Source: Ascaphus truei
Lineage: Eukaryota; Chordata; Amphibia; Anura; Ascaphidae
NCBI GenBank assembly: GCA_036426205.1
Contig: WSYH01001181.1
Location: 62,001 to 126,000 of the forward strand
DNA: 64,000 nt
Direction of reading: 5' to 3'
In this document: one piece after another, positions 43,900 to 56,949 of the stretch
How positions within the stretch are numbered: position 1 is the stretch's first letter
Layout of the letters: the number at the start of each line of letters is the position of its first letter
Made by a program: the position numbers and the translations under genes
Notes under the pieces: model-generated
Seen by the model: the letters and a program-made list of their open reading frames with translations, nothing else
Databases searched by the model: none
What the model was told of the DNA's origin: nothing

Positions 43900-46419
43900 A
43901 TGATTGTGTTATTTTTACTGGTCTGCGTTGTGGATGGTGCGCTTTCCCAGCTTCGATACACAGTGCAGGAGGAAAGGGATCATGGCACTTTCGTGGGGAA
44001 TATCGCTGAGGATTTGGGGCTGGACATTACAAAACTTTCCAGCCGCAGGTTTCAAACTGCGCCTAACTCAAGGACCCCTTACCTGGAACTCAACCTGGAG
44101 AATGGAGTGCTGTACGTGAACGAGAAGATAGACAGGGAGCAGATCTGCAAGCAGATCCCGTCCTGTCTGCTGCACCTCGAGGTCTTCTTGGAGAACCCTC
44201 TGGAGTTTTTCCGAGTGGAGATCGAGGTGTTGGACATCAACGATAACCCTCCGGCTTTCCCTGAGCCAGACATCATGGTGGAAATCTCAGAGAGCGCCAC
44301 CCCTGGTACCCGGTTCCCACTGGAGAGCGCCTACGACCAGGATGTGGGCACCAACTCTCTTCGCTCCTACGAGATCACCCCCAACAGCTACTTCCACCTG
44401 GACGTGCAGACCCAAGGGGATGGCAACAAGTTCGCCGAGCTGGTGCTCGAGAAGCCGCTGGACAGGGAGCAGCAAGCCCTTCACAGGTATGTCCTGACTG
44501 CTGTGGATGGGGGAATGCCCCAAAGGACGGGCACTGCTCTGCTTTCCATCAAGGTGTTGGACTCCAATGACAATGTGCCTGTTTTTGATCAGACAGTCTA
44601 CTCCGTTTCTCTACAGGAAAACTCCCTCCCCGGAACCCTTGTGATTCAGCTCAATGCCACCGACCAAGATGAAGGTCAAAACGGGGAGGTGGTGTATTCC
44701 TTTAGCAGTCACATCTCTCCCCGTGCCCGGGAGATCTTCGGTATGGACCCTCGTACAGGTCGCATCGAGATTAGCGGTGACCTGGACTACGAGGAAAACA
44801 GCATGTACCAGGTATATGTCCAGGCGAAAGATATGGGGCCAAACGCCGTCCCTGCTCACTGCAAGGTTTTGGTAAAGGTGCTGGACCTCAATGACAACCC
44901 ACCAGAGATCAGCTTCAGCACAGTAAAGGATGCCGTGAGTGAGGGAGCCTCCCCGGGAACAGTGGTGGCGCTTTTCAGTGTCATAGACAGGGACTCAGAA
45001 GAGAACGGGCAGATACATTGCGAAATCCTGGAAGATGTGCCATTCCGCCTGAAGTCCTCCTTCAAGAACTACTACACTGTTGTGACAGACGGAACGTTGG
45101 ACCGGGAGGTAGCCACATCATACACAGTCACAGTGCTGGCCCGGGACAAGGGCTCCCCGCCCCTCAGCTCCACCAAGTCTATACAGGTGCAGGTGGCCGA
45201 CATGAATGATAACTCTCCCCGCTTCAGCCAGGCGATTTACAATGTGTATGTGACTGAGAATAACGTACCCGGGGCTTACATCTCTGCCGTGAGCGCCACA
45301 GACAAGGATGAAGAAGAAAACGCCAATGTCTTCTACTCCATCCTGGAGTGTGACATCCAGGGCATGTCAGTCTTCACATATGTGTCCATCAACTCAGAAA
45401 ACGGCTACCTCTACGCCCTACGCACATTTGATTATGAGCAGCTCAAGGACTTCAGTTTCATGGTTGAGGCCAGGGACGGGGGCACCCCACCTCTGGCCAG
45501 CAATGCCAGCGTGAATATTATCATTGTTGATCAGAATGACAACGCTCCCTCGATCGTATCTCCCCAAGGCAGCAACGGGACGGCAAAGGAGCTTCTTCCC
45601 AGGTCGGCCGAGCCAGGCTACCTCCTGACCCGCGTTGTAGCAGTGGACTTGGACGAAAGCGAAAATGCCCGGCTGACTTATAGTATTTTAAGGGGCAATG
45701 AGATGAGCCTGTTCCGCATGGACTGGAGAACCGGGGAGCTGAGGACAGCCCGCAAGGTGCCCAGCAAAAGGGACCCACACAGACCGTTTGAGTTAGTGGT
45801 GGAGGTGAGGGACCACGGACAGCCCCCGCTGTCCTCTACTTCCCTTATTCAGGTTCAAATCGTGGATAACTCAGTAGAGAGGCGGGGAGGAGATAAGCGC
45901 ACCATCGACACTGCTCTGGATCTCACTCTCATCCTCATCATCGCCCTTGGCTCCGTCTCCTTTATCTTCCTACTGGCCATGATAGTGCTGGCCATCAGGT
46001 GCCAGAAGGAAAAGAAGCTAAACATCTACAGCTGCCTCGCCAGCGACTGCTGCATGTGTTGCTGTTCCTGCTGTAGCAGGCACGCCAGGGCTCGCAAGAA
46101 AAAGCTCAGCAAGTCGGACATTATGTTGGTGCAAAGTTCCAATGTGCCCAGCGCTACCCAGGTGCCCCTTGAGGAATCTGGTAGTTTCGGATCTCATCAT
46201 CACAATCAGAATTACTGCTACCAGGTCTGTCTGACTCCTGAGTCTGCCAAGACTGACCTTATGTTTCTCAAGCCCTGCAGCCCATCTAGGAGCACGGACA
46301 CTGAGCACAATCCTTGTGGGGCCATAGTGACAGGGTACACTGACCAACAGCCAGACATCATTTCCAATGGCAGTATTTTGTCCAGTGAGGTAAGGCAGAC
46401 CCAGTCTGATCAGGGATGA
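43900..46419 (+). CDS. pcdh10: protocadherin 10, exon 1 (extracellular, TM, proximal tail; short-isoform stop)
   Basis: Homophilic adhesion receptor of the delta-2 protocadherins, acting at the surface of neurons. ATG at 43900 opens a signal peptide (residues 1-16); an in-frame TTG two codons earlier is not a plausible start. Six cadherin repeats follow, closed by the calcium motifs DINDN (112-116), DSNDN (221-225), DLNDN (329-333), DMNDN (434-438) and DQNDN (544-548); the sixth ends at DNS near 656. The TM segment is about 675-699, followed by a Cys cluster (717-725). The delta-protocadherin cytoplasmic motifs (KSDIMLVQSS, NYCYQVCLTPESAKTDLMFL) are intact. N-glycosylation sites are at 252, 535 and 559. 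The coding exon joins exon 2 from a donor after 46389 (GAG|gtaagg); reading through adds VRQTQSDQG and a stop at 46417-46419. Order and motifs agree with known vertebrate PCDH10. In mammals the long tail recruits Nap1/WAVE. Confidence 0.95.
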   Translation: MIVLFLLVCVVDGALSQLRYTVQEERDHGTFVGNIAEDLGLDITKLSSRRFQTAPNSRTPYLELNLENGVLYVNEKIDREQICKQIPSCLLHLEVFLENPLEFFRVEIEVLDINDNPPAFPEPDIMVEISESATPGTRFPLESAYDQDVGTNSLRSYEITPNSYFHLDVQTQGDGNKFAELVLEKPLDREQQALHRYVLTAVDGGMPQRTGTALLSIKVLDSNDNVPVFDQTVYSVSLQENSLPGTLVIQLNATDQDEGQNGEVVYSFSSHISPRAREIFGMDPRTGRIEISGDLDYEENSMYQVYVQAKDMGPNAVPAHCKVLVKVLDLNDNPPEISFSTVKDAVSEGASPGTVVALFSVIDRDSEENGQIHCEILEDVPFRLKSSFKNYYTVVTDGTLDREVATSYTVTVLARDKGSPPLSSTKSIQVQVADMNDNSPRFSQAIYNVYVTENNVPGAYISAVSATDKDEEENANVFYSILECDIQGMSVFTYVSINSENGYLYALRTFDYEQLKDFSFMVEARDGGTPPLASNASVNIIIVDQNDNAPSIVSPQGSNGTAKELLPRSAEPGYLLTRVVAVDLDESENARLTYSILRGNEMSLFRMDWRTGELRTARKVPSKRDPHRPFELVVEVRDHGQPPLSSTSLIQVQIVDNSVERRGGDKRTIDTALDLTLILIIALGSVSFIFLLAMIVLAIRCQKEKKLNIYSCLASDCCMCCCSCCSRHARARKKKLSKSDIMLVQSSNVPSATQVPLEESGSFGSHHHNQNYCYQVCLTPESAKTDLMFLKPCSPSRSTDTEHNPCGAIVTGYTDQQPDIISNGSILSSEVRQTQSDQG

Positions 46420-47817
46420 GCCACTTGTCTATTTATGTCACGTACATTGCTATTGCACTGATTTTTTTTTCAGCTAAGCTGTTTTTTTTAAATACGTTAA
46501 CGTTTTAAAGTTATTTCCTCTTGTAACCAGATGTTACTGATCCTTTGTTATCTGCAAATCCCTTTTCCACGCTTATTTACCCAGTCCAAAGACGCTAGAT
46601 CTCCTTGCACTGTTGCATCCTTTGGTTCCCTGTCTACTTTCTAGTCAATATCATCCTATTGCAGTCTTTTTTTTTCATTGCCCTTTTCCATATTTTACCT
46701 TTTTTAGTAATCTATGTTCTTCTTCTTTATCCCCATCTTCCTGTAATACAGTATATGAATTGCGTTATGTATTATGCACAAGTAATATATTTGAATGCTA
46801 TTGTGCATTCCAATCTAATACAACAGTGTGTATAGAAAGTGCCAGCCATTTAACGATGTATGGTTGTGAAGTTGTACATTATTTTGTTTTATATTGGTTT
46901 GTCTTAATACTGGACATTAGAATTCTATTAGAAATCTGTTGCAGCCAACAGCTCACACCGTTTGAATTTGAATGAAGTCTGCCACAGATAATTTACAATA
47001 CAGTGTTCCAAGGTGTACCTTCATTTACTTTACCCATGGATGTCTTGCATTAGTCAATTTTGTTTTATATTTTTGTAGATTTGTTGGTCAAATTATTATA
47101 TTGTCCTTTTGGTGTCAAAATGTATCATCCATATTTATTTACAAGTAGTATGTGCAAATAATTGATTATTAGTCGACAAAATTCGATTTTGGAAGCTTTC
47201 CATAGCATTATATAGTGACGTTTTGCATTAATATGTAATGACTGTAGCCTGTCTAGTCTTTTCATGTAAAGTAAAATGGAGAAACCGAAAAACATTAATT
47301 ATCTTGTTTATGTTATGTAAGCCTATATTTCAACCTTTTTCTCAAAGTTACTCCTGTGATGCAATCTTAATTTAAGATCTATTGTATAAAATAAACAAGC
47401 TGTGCACAGTGTATTTTCCCCTTTGATACAGGAACCTTTTATCTTTCACAATAATTGGTATTCATACACAGAATCTTGTACAGTATGTCTGATCTGTTTT
47501 AAACCCCACCCATTTTTTCTGAGTGCCTTTATAAGGGTATGTATCTTTTAGCTATACTGGGATCAACACATGTCATCATACCTTATATACTGGTGTGTGT
47601 ATTCTACCCTTTCATATGTGTTTATTTTATCCCACATTTTATGGTACACAGAACAGTGAAAAAAAGCAACTTTCAATCCCCTTTTATACTTATGAACTGC
47701 TAGTGCCCTTTAAGTCTCTATATCCACTTTTAATCAAACAGCCCAGTAGCTCTAAGCTGTTTGATGTTGCTTGCATTGACATTTGAAGTCCAATTGTGTT
47801 TCATTTATTTTTTCTAG
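46390..47817 (+). other. pcdh10 intron 1 / short-isoform 3' UTR
   Basis: Begins gtaagg and ends tttctag. For the read-through isoform 46420 onward is 3' UTR; AATAAA at 47390-47395 is a candidate polyadenylation signal. No other gene is seen. Confidence 0.7.
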
Positions 47818-47876
47818 AACAAACACCAACGCACTGAGCTCAGTTATCTAGTTGACAGACCTCGACGGGTAAACAG
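47818..47876 (+). CDS. pcdh10: pcdh10 exon 2
   Basis: 59 bp between tttctag and gtatga. It encodes NKHQRTELSYLVDRPRRVN plus two bases of a Ser codon, completed by exon 3. This is the conserved start of the long cytoplasmic tail. The phase (0 in, 2 out) matches its neighbours. Confidence 0.95.
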
Positions 47877-48425
47877 GTATGAACTCCTTTTGGACTTTTT
47901 GTTTTCAACCTATCTCCAAATTTATGTCAGTTCCTACAGAAGTCATATTTGTGAATCTGGTAATCACCTTAGATACTTACAGTTTAAGAACACAGGAATT
48001 CCAAATAACATTAATCATTGTAAAACTTGGCAAAAATATTGTGGAAGAAACATTTATGTGCTGTTCTGTATAACCTTTTTGGTATATACCGTTCATATAT
48101 AATGATAATCAAATAAGCTACATTCAAGATAATGACAAAAACAACACCAGCATTAGTATTAAAAATAATAATACCAATAATGTAACTCAGATATATCATT
48201 TTAAGTGAGCTATGTTGATGGGCTCAATGTACCCTCCAAATTATTGAGATTGTTAGTTTAATTCTGGCTACATATAAAAATTAAAAAAGAACAATCAGTA
48301 GCATTAATGTATAGAGATTTTATTTTCTAGTGCAGCACCTTGTGTGTCCATATGATGGCAGAAGAATATTTTATAAGTCTTCCCTCCTTATGTGTATCTC
48401 AATATTCTGATCTTTCTGTTTCCAG

Positions 48426-48532
48426 TTCTGCATTCCAGGAAGCAGACATAGTAAGCTCTAAGGACAGTGGTCACGGAGACAGTGAGCAAGGAGACAGTGA
48501 TCATGACGCCACTAATCGAGGTCAGTCCTCTG
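48426..48532 (+). CDS. pcdh10: pcdh10 exon 3
   Basis: 107 bp after ttccag and before gtaagt. It encodes SAFQEADIVSSKDSGHGDSE and the following GDSDHDATNRGQSS. The DSGHGDSEQGDSDHD stretch is a conserved acidic motif of delta-2 protocadherin tails. Phase is 2 in, 1 out. Confidence 0.95.
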
Positions 48533-50297
48533 GTAAGTCTGATGAAAACAGAATCTGAAAATTGAATCTTTTAACACTTTCTTACCTTCAAAATATAGTT
48601 CTTCTTTGTTTGTGGATTCTAAAAGTTGATCTTCTAAAAATTGAGAACCTCTTAAGCAAAATTAAAAAGTTTAATATAGAAAAGTATCTAATGATTAGAA
48701 TCATGTTTGTCATGAAAAATAGAAATGTGAAAATATGAAAAACATTGTGAATCTGCAAATTAGCAGTATGTGTGCATGCATGTATGTATGTATGTATGTA
48801 TGTATGTATGTGTAGTCATCATAAATATATTCATCTAGTTGACACAAATATTTAAGTTTTTAAAACGGCATAAACAATTCAACGTGCAAGTTATTAAATG
48901 TAAATATTGCATAACATTTAATGGGTAGTTTATTGATGTTCTTCCTGCTTTTCCAAATTTAATTTATCATAAATATAATAACTTTATGACTAGATTTATT
49001 ATTCAGTAACAATCAATGAACAATTAAAAAATAATATATATATATTTACATATATATCTATATTCTATATATATATCTCATATATATATATACACACACA
49101 TACATACACAGTATACATACTATAGTGTATATATAACAGTATATACATGCATATATTTCTACTTATCAGAAGGCATATCTAAAGTCAGTCAAAAACAACC
49201 ATCAGGGCACAGAATAATTAGTGAACTTGTCTTAAACAACAATTCAACAGTTCTTTAAACTTGAATGTAGTCCAGGATTAGTGCTTAATGCGGTTTGTCG
49301 CAGGCTCTTGAATACATTTCATAATGGAGGCCAGTAACTATAGAAATTAATTCTCCAGATGTCTCCATGCTCTTCATCCATTTCCAGTGAGTGCAATGAT
49401 ATAAACATTATTATCCTAGCCATTGCCAGGCAATAGGCAGAATTTGCAGAAGCAGACGTTGCTCAAGATATGAGAGGCTTCTGTCTTGGCCTCTGGCTTG
49501 CCTACATTTTGCTGCATTGTGTGCTCCAGCTATGGGAAACCCTTTGAATAGAAAAGTCTATACTCAAGGGTCCCTTTCTATTTCTACAAGTCATTAATAT
49601 GCAGACCTAATGAGAGTTCAGAAGAGCCAAGAATCCCTGGAGGTCGTTGCTCCTTGTGGGACTTCATGCTAAAGTGAACAGAGCGTCTATTTAGTGTCTG
49701 GGAACCTGCACACTAACTAGGACTTGCCAGAAGTTTACATTCGAGCACAGAGATCCCTTTATTTTCCCCTATATGTGGGGCTCTGATTTATTATTGTCTT
49801 GTCTTAAAGGAGTCTGTCTCAACCTATTTTATTATAAAACGATTGATCTAATGTAAGCGTTTGAGGTTACCAGCAGACAGTAGCAGCATCTTGTTATTTT
49901 CACAGTTTTTAATTTAAATGCCCCTATTTGCATGAGGTTTTAAGGTTAGTATATCAGTATAATGGTTTGTAATTATAAAGCACAGAATACTTAATTAACA
50001 TCTGCTGTTTTTGTTAGACAACATGCAAATAATATATGCCCATGCAGTAAAGAAACTAACATTATATCTATGTTAATATGATGCCCAGCTGCAATAGTAG
50101 GCAAATTCCCAGACTGTTATTCTTAAATAGTGATTCGTACAAATGATATTGTTTTGCCAACAGATGCAAGAGGAGAAACTCTTTGAGCATCTATGTTGAA
50201 AACTAACCACACACAAAACAGTCAATAATCTCATTCATATATATATATAAAATAGAGAGACAGTTGGCACATTGTTAACTATCCTATATGAACATAC

Positions 50298-50512
50298 AAA
50301 ATGGATATTTACCAGACGTTGATCCAGGAAATAAAGACAGCACACATCAAGGTTGGTACAAAAAACTATAGGCACATCCCTGAGGAAGGTCACGTTCCGT
50401 TGGCCGAAACGTTGGATGCAGTGCCTTGTACTATTTATGTGAATATAGTTTTTTATACCAACCTTGCTGTGTGCTGTCTCTGTTTCCCGGATCAACGTCT
50501 GGTAAATATCCG

Positions 50513-50513
<1 letters not shown>
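50298..50513. repeat. fold-back element with hammerhead-like centre
   Basis: Inverted arms of about 70 bp (50298-50369 and 50447-50513; the right arm contains GATCAACGTCTGGTAAATAT) surround a centre with CATCC (50375-50379), CTGAGGA (50380-50386), GGTC...GGCC stem, GAAA (50406-50409), CGTT and GGATG (50414-50418). It borders TA repeats on the right. The centre has the same layout as the motif in the PLE at 14807. Confidence 0.6.
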
Positions 50514-50557
<44 letters not shown>

Positions 50558-52219
50558 CGGTGTAGACAATGTTAACACAACCACCAGAAAGGTAAGGATA
50601 AGGTTTTTCTGTTAAATATAGAGGTTATCAACTAAAGAGAAAGTCATGTTTAATAGGTTACATGGAGGTGACTGTCATCTTAAAAATATTTTAAAAAATG
50701 TGTAACTATATTTACATATTTTTTGCAAATTTAACTTCTCTATGGTAAACATGTGCATTTTTTCTAAATCTTTGTCTAATTAGGTGATAAACTGTAAGTG
50801 CCAATAGCTACTGTACAGTTAAATGTATTTTTGCTTTTTTAGCCAAACAGATAAAATTATGTTGCTGACCTACTTGAATCTAGTGTTACCAAAAAAAGCA
50901 AAACTTCAATTTTTCACAAAATACAAATAAGTAAAACAGTTACTATAAAGGTGCTTGCCCTTTTCTAAGGAAGCCAATTACAGGTACAAGTTTTCACCCC
51001 TTTGTGGGATGGACCTTTAAAGCTTGCTCAATGTGATAAAAAAAAACTATAAATATCAACAGACAAACCCCCCCCCCCCCCCCCCCATTGATTTGAGTTA
51101 TTTATTTTTACATTTCATAAATGTTGGTATTTTTTATGCTCCAATGGAACTTTGATTAATGATCCTGTGTTTCTTTAATAATGGACCTTAGTTACAGTAT
51201 TCTCAATGCCTGCATTTTAAAACATCAGTCACACAACCATGTGTTGTTTTTCAAAATCCATTACCAAAAAGTACACTTTGTCAAAATAAGACAACATATG
51301 TTTGACATAAATGGAGATCTGGGTGTTTTTCTTTGTAAACATCATTTGGTTAGCAAAGTTAATATGTTTAAGTGCTGTCTTGGAGGTTTTGTTTACATTA
51401 GATAGTGGTAACCTTTTGGTTACTAGAGAGTCGTTCCATATGCTGCTGGATTTCTTGATGGATTGTGGGTAAATAATGATTATGACAATTTGTTGAAAAT
51501 CCATGAAGCAATAAAATGCACATTTTCTCCACATTTGCTAAGGAAAAGGTGTCACAGATTCTGGTTTGTTTCAATGACCACATCTTAATTTTATTAAGCA
51601 TTTTGTCGGACCCTTCTAAGAAACAAAACGTGTTTGACATGTTCTACCAGTCAAGAATTAGGGATGGACATTTTTTTTAAAACTACTAGTCCTTATTCAT
51701 AGGGGTTTGTCGATTTCACTAACATCTTACTGTTTTTACCACCTGCTTAAGGGAATTATATTGTGAGATATTTCACTCCTGGATTTTCTAGAAGGCAATG
51801 ATATGTGTTTGCACTTCAGATGTACATCTGTATAAAAATCATGTACTTTATCATTGATCTCAGATAATTTGCTCTTCTTGGCAATTTTACGCTCGATTTA
51901 GAAAGTGGACATTCATTTATAACTTAACTCTACCTGTAATCTCTCAATTTTTCTGGCCACTGGTTTAGATCTATAGTTTAATGTATTCAATGTTGCAGTG
52001 GGTTATTGAACATCATGGTGGGTGATTTTAAATCAGACATGCTTTTGAGATCCAGAGTATTCATGGCATCTAGGATTTAGAAACACTAGGACTGGCCTGT
52101 AGGTGTCTTTCTGGATTTAGTAACAATGTCTTCTGTGAATAAAACAGTGTGTAAATATTAAAATAGCAATACAATTGACTTAGAACTATGTGGACATATA
52201 TACTTGTATGCTGTTCTCA

Positions 52220-52289
52220 ACCATTGTAATTTGGTTTTACCACAAAGAGCTTCATATGCAGCACACAAATGCATATATTATATATATAT

Positions 52290-52342
<53 letters not shown>

Positions 52343-52404
52343 TAATATAATAAAATTTTTTTTGTGCTGCATGAAGCTCTTTGTGGTAAAACCAATTACA
52401 ATGG
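52220..52404. repeat. fold-back repeat with TA microsatellite loop
   Basis: CCATTGTAATTTGGTTTTAC at about 52220 and its complement near 52385-52404. Arms of about 43 bp enclose long TA runs. A second TA block follows to 52480. Confidence 0.75.
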
Positions 52405-52439
52405 TAGATTAATGGATATATATATATATATATATATAT

Positions 52440-52475
<36 letters not shown>

Positions 52476-54574
52476 AAACCATTAACCAATCTGATTAACC
52501 AATCTGTAGAAGATAGTCTTCATGTGTGCAGTAGCATTCTATGATTATATTAAAATATATCAATGGTACCGTGCAAACCAAACGTCATTTTTCCTTAGTC
52601 ACTGATGGCAAAGTTTTCTTATTGTTACTGATAGCTTCCACATCAGCAAACAGGAAAACATTCTCAAAATAATAATTTGGGAAATGAATGTTAAAGAAAA
52701 CACAATGGTTACCCTATACATGTCCATGGTTATTTCATTTTACTTCTATACTTGTTGCATATTGGTGTTTGTCTAACTAATGATTCCACATAAGGGTGCA
52801 ATGAAATAAGAACAAAGTAAAGGCGATTGCCTCATAACACATTTTTTAATTGTTGATGATCTGCCAAGTGTGCTCAATAAAATGTCATCATACAAGCTAA
52901 CAGATGCATGGTCTCAAACTGTGTGGTGAATAAAGTTATGTAAGTAGTAAGTACCAAGTTTGCTTTGTATTACATCAATATCCTAACTGCAGGATGTTTT
53001 GTGTTCTGGGAATGTATTTTGTAGTATTTATTTAAATATTCACAATGTGGGGATAATAATAAAGTAAAAACATATCAGTTGGATTTTTCTTACCAGGAGT
53101 CTAAACTGTACGATCCGTTAATCAAATTCAAAACACATTTTCTCACATCACTTGTGAAATAATATTGATGTCATACTCACAGAGACTCACACACCCACCA
53201 TACTCATACACAGTTTCCCTTTTAGCTTCTTCCTACAGAGATCCAGAGAGTGCAGTGAGGCATTGTTAATAAAATGTGATTTGTATTAATTTTCCAACAG
53301 AAAAGCTAACATTTTAATTGCATTTTCTGACATTAATCAGGGAATTTAAATAGTCTCCATAGTACGAATCCACAACTCATCTTCTTGGGTTTAACGACTC
53401 AATGTATGTAAAATGCACCTTACATTCTGCCTCAATCCAACCTACTTTTCCCACCCTCCTCTTACATGCATAATTAGACCCTTTGCCCTTCTCCCAGGGA
53501 GAGGGAACAATGTCACATGAATAGATGTCAGGACTTGCATACTGAGCTATTCATCAGTAGTTGATTTAAAATCTGCAATTTATTTTAAAGACCTCTTCTT
53601 CCCTAGCATTTTTTACATCCATTAAAACAGTGCCAGTTGGCCATAATAATGGAACAGTTTGTTTGCTGTTTTTAAACGGGTTCTACAGTTTTTGATCTTC
53701 ACCTTAGATAAAATATATAACTCAACATTTTTCTGATACCTTTTCCCAATAATGAATCTTGATTTGTTTCGTGTAGGGACACGTTTAATGTTAACAAACC
53801 TTTGAAATTCATAGCATAATCAATCATGTGGCAAAAGAAAGGTTTTTAAAAAAAAAACTCATTCCAATTATTTAATACCTTCCCTTCTCATTATTTGTAT
53901 TTTCACGAGGGAATATAAAAGATTGAACTTGTCGGTTTCTGTATGAAACTCTTTATGGTTCTTGCATACTTCCCATCTCTGATTCTTTAATCCCAGCTGC
54001 AGTTCACGTCTGCATTCTTCAACAGCTCACTGATCAGTAATTTATTTCCAGACTTCTGCATACTTATTATCAATGGAAGGTTAGAATTCAAGGCAAAGTT
54101 ACTATGTGGTACATTGGTTAATTTAAAATAAAAGTCATTACAAAGTGAGATTAATCTGTAATAAAAGCCCTTCTCTTTGGTGCCCTTTATCACATGTTGA
54201 TAATTCTGCTGGGCTCCTTTTTACTTTTACAAAGTGCATTTATGGCATTGAGATGACACAGGACAGTTAACAATATTAATCTAATGAAAACACATTGCTC
54301 TTGTTGAATGCTAAACAGATATAATGTATTCGGTATAATACATGTTAAAGATAAAGCTACTCAGTCAGAGAGACTCTTCTAAATTTGTTTTACACTTCAT
54401 AAAGAGCTTGAACATTTCATGTAGGCACACATACAGTATACATTCTTGTTCATGTAGGCACACATACAGTATACATTGTTGGGGATTAGTGTATTGATGC
54501 TCCTTACTCATTGTGTTATATTTCCTTGCATTGTGGCTTCTATAATGTTTGTCATGCATCAAGTACACAGTCTG

Positions 54575-54617
<43 letters not shown>

Positions 54618-54721
54618 TATAGCTAATATATATATATGTGTGGTGTGTGTGTGTGTGTGTGTTTTAATGGTGGGTGAAAAGGCAACAAGAAACTCCACGT
54701 ATGCTTATAGAAAATAAAAAG

Positions 54722-54965
54722 ATCACTTGTGAGCACATTCACATGTTGTAGGCAGGTATGCAACCCTGCCTTTCACCATTATCCCAAGCATACAGCAGCA
54801 AGGGATTCTGGGAAGTGACATGCATAGGTGACACATTGTGTACTCATTTGCATGTAATTTCCCAGAATCCCGTGCTGCAGTAAGCACTGTATGCTGGGGA
54901 TAATGGTGAAAGGCAGGGTTGCAGACCTGACTAGGATATGTGAATGTGCTCACAAGTGATCTTTT
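54722..54965. repeat. palindromic MITE of the 32.1-33.0 kb family
   Basis: AGATCACTTGTGAGCACATT at the left and its complement at about 54946-54964. Inner blocks CAACCCTGCCTTTCACCATT and CAGAATCCC are mirrored. A half copy, with the same right end (CTCACAAGTGATCTTTTTAT), lies at about 55223-55367. Confidence 0.75.
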
Positions 54966-55530
54966 TATTTGCTATATGCAATACGGTGGAGGTTTCTTGT
55001 TGATTTTTTCACCTACCATAACTTAAAATGTGGACCTACAGTCCTGAAAATACAAAGCCAGCAGAACAATCAACTTCACACTGATTATGCCATTAAGGTT
55101 GATACATGTCTGTGAATGGTTTCTCTGGCTTTGCATCTGATTCCCATGCTGTGCTTTAAAGCTGTGTTAACAGCGAGCATTAGCTTATATGGGATCCATG
55201 TAATAATGGTTTTTCAGACAAAAGGTGACACATTCTGTGCTCATTTGCATGTAATTTTCCAGAATTCCTTGCTGAAGTGGAAGCACGGAATGCTGGGGAT
55301 AATGGTGAAAAGCAGGGTCGTTGACCTGCCTAAGACACGTGAATGTGCTCACAAGTGATCTTTTTATTACGAGAGAGAGAAACAGGCACACCTATATGCA
55401 AAAAAAGTGAAATTTATTGACTCAACATCTGGTTCCCCACTGGGACCTTTTTCTGTATATTTTTAGACAGTATGCACCCTTCCTTTACCCTTATTTTTTA
55501 TTTTGTTTTGTGTGTGCCCTGTTGCTGACT

Positions 55531-55567
<37 letters not shown>

Positions 55568-55640
55568 CACCCACAGTGTGTACTGTACATCAGTTACAAA
55601 ACTGTAGATTTCTGCCCTTTGAAGTGGAGAATGTCTAGGG

Positions 55641-56949
55641 CAGTGATTCTCAACCAGGGCTCCGCGGAACCCTGGGGCTCCGCCCGCACTCACTGCAGCC
55701 CCTGGCTCCCCTCCTCCCTCCACCTCCCTCCTAGGAGCACGCTCTAGCAGTCTGGGCACTTCCTGTGCCTGCTGCTATAGAGCGCCTACTGCCTGAGGTA
55801 GGTATATGGGATGGGAGAGGGGGAACGTGGCTTTTGAGCTACTGGAGTAGGGGGAGAAGAGAGGGTGAACCGTCAGCTGCTGCAAACTTTCCTTGTGAGC
55901 TATGGGAAGAGGGGTTGGGGTGGGGGAGGAGGTGAGGCTGCTGCTTCTGCAAACATTGCTTGCGTGTGTGAATGAGTGAGTGTGTGAGAGTGTGTGAGAG
56001 AGATTGTTTGAGAGAGAGTGTGTGTGTGTGTGTGTGTGTGAGAGTGTGTGAGAGAGAGGGGAGGGAGAGAAAGAGGAGAGAGAAGGATAGGGACAGCAGA
56101 GAGAAGGAGGGAGAGAGGAGAGAGAAGGAGGGAGAGAGGAGGGAGAAGGAGAGAGTGTGAGAGAGAGAGTGAGCGTGTGAGAGAGAGAGAGGAGGAGAGA
56201 GAAAGAGGGAGAGGAGAGAAAAGGAGACGGAGAAGGAGAGAGAGAAGGAGGGAGAGAGAGGAGAGAGAATGAGTGTGAGAGAGTGTGACAATGAATGAGA
56301 GAGAGAGGAGAGAGAAGGAGGGAGCGAGAGAGGAGAGAGATGAGGGAGAGACAAGGAGTCAGAAGAAGGGAGAGAGAGAGGAGAGAAGGGAGGAGAGAGA
56401 GAGAAGGAGGGAGAGTGAAGGAGGGAAAGAGGAGAGAGAAGGAGGGAGAGGGGGGAGGGAGAGGGGAGGAGGAGGAGGAGGAGAGAGAGATCATAGATCC
56501 ATGGGGGGATGTGAGGGGGGTGTGATGTGAGAGGCAAAGGGGTTGATGTAAGGGGGAGGTTATGTGAGATGCAGGGGGTGTGTGATGTGAGGGGGTGTGA
56601 TGTTAGATACAGGGGGGTTGTGATGTGAGATGCAGGTGGGGTGATGTGAGATGCAGGGAGGGGTGTGATGTGAGAGGCAGGGTTTTGATGTGGGGGGGGG
56701 GGGGGGGTGTTGTGAGATGCAGGGGGTGTGATGTGAGATGCAAGGGAGGGTGGGTGATGTTTAAACCAAAATCATTACAAAATATATACACATGGTTTAT
56801 TCAAAATTATTATTTATTACCCCTACTGCTTTACACATCTATTTTGTGATTTACCCCTGTCGAACATGTGTTATCCAAATAGGGGTTCCCCAAGATTTTA
56901 CGAAATACTTAAAAGGGTTCCTCTAAACAAAAAAGGTTGTGAATCACTG
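55641..56949. mobile_element. hAT-like non-autonomous element, 8-bp TSD
   Basis: Ends CAGTGATTCTCAACC and GGTTGTGAATCACTG, imperfect inverted repeats with the CAG..CTG typical of hAT. A perfect 8-bp duplication, GTCTAGGG, lies at 55633-55640 and 56950-56957, the hAT target length. The body is mainly a degenerate GAGA/GGAGA purine array (about 55965-56490) followed by GATGTGAG-based repeats (56510-56760). No transposase remains. Confidence 0.9.

Noticed and set aside
55775..56537. Two frames of over 230 codons rich in Ser and Leu
   Set aside because: Translation of the GAGA purine array of the hAT-like element; all three frames of that strand stay open because of the repeat.
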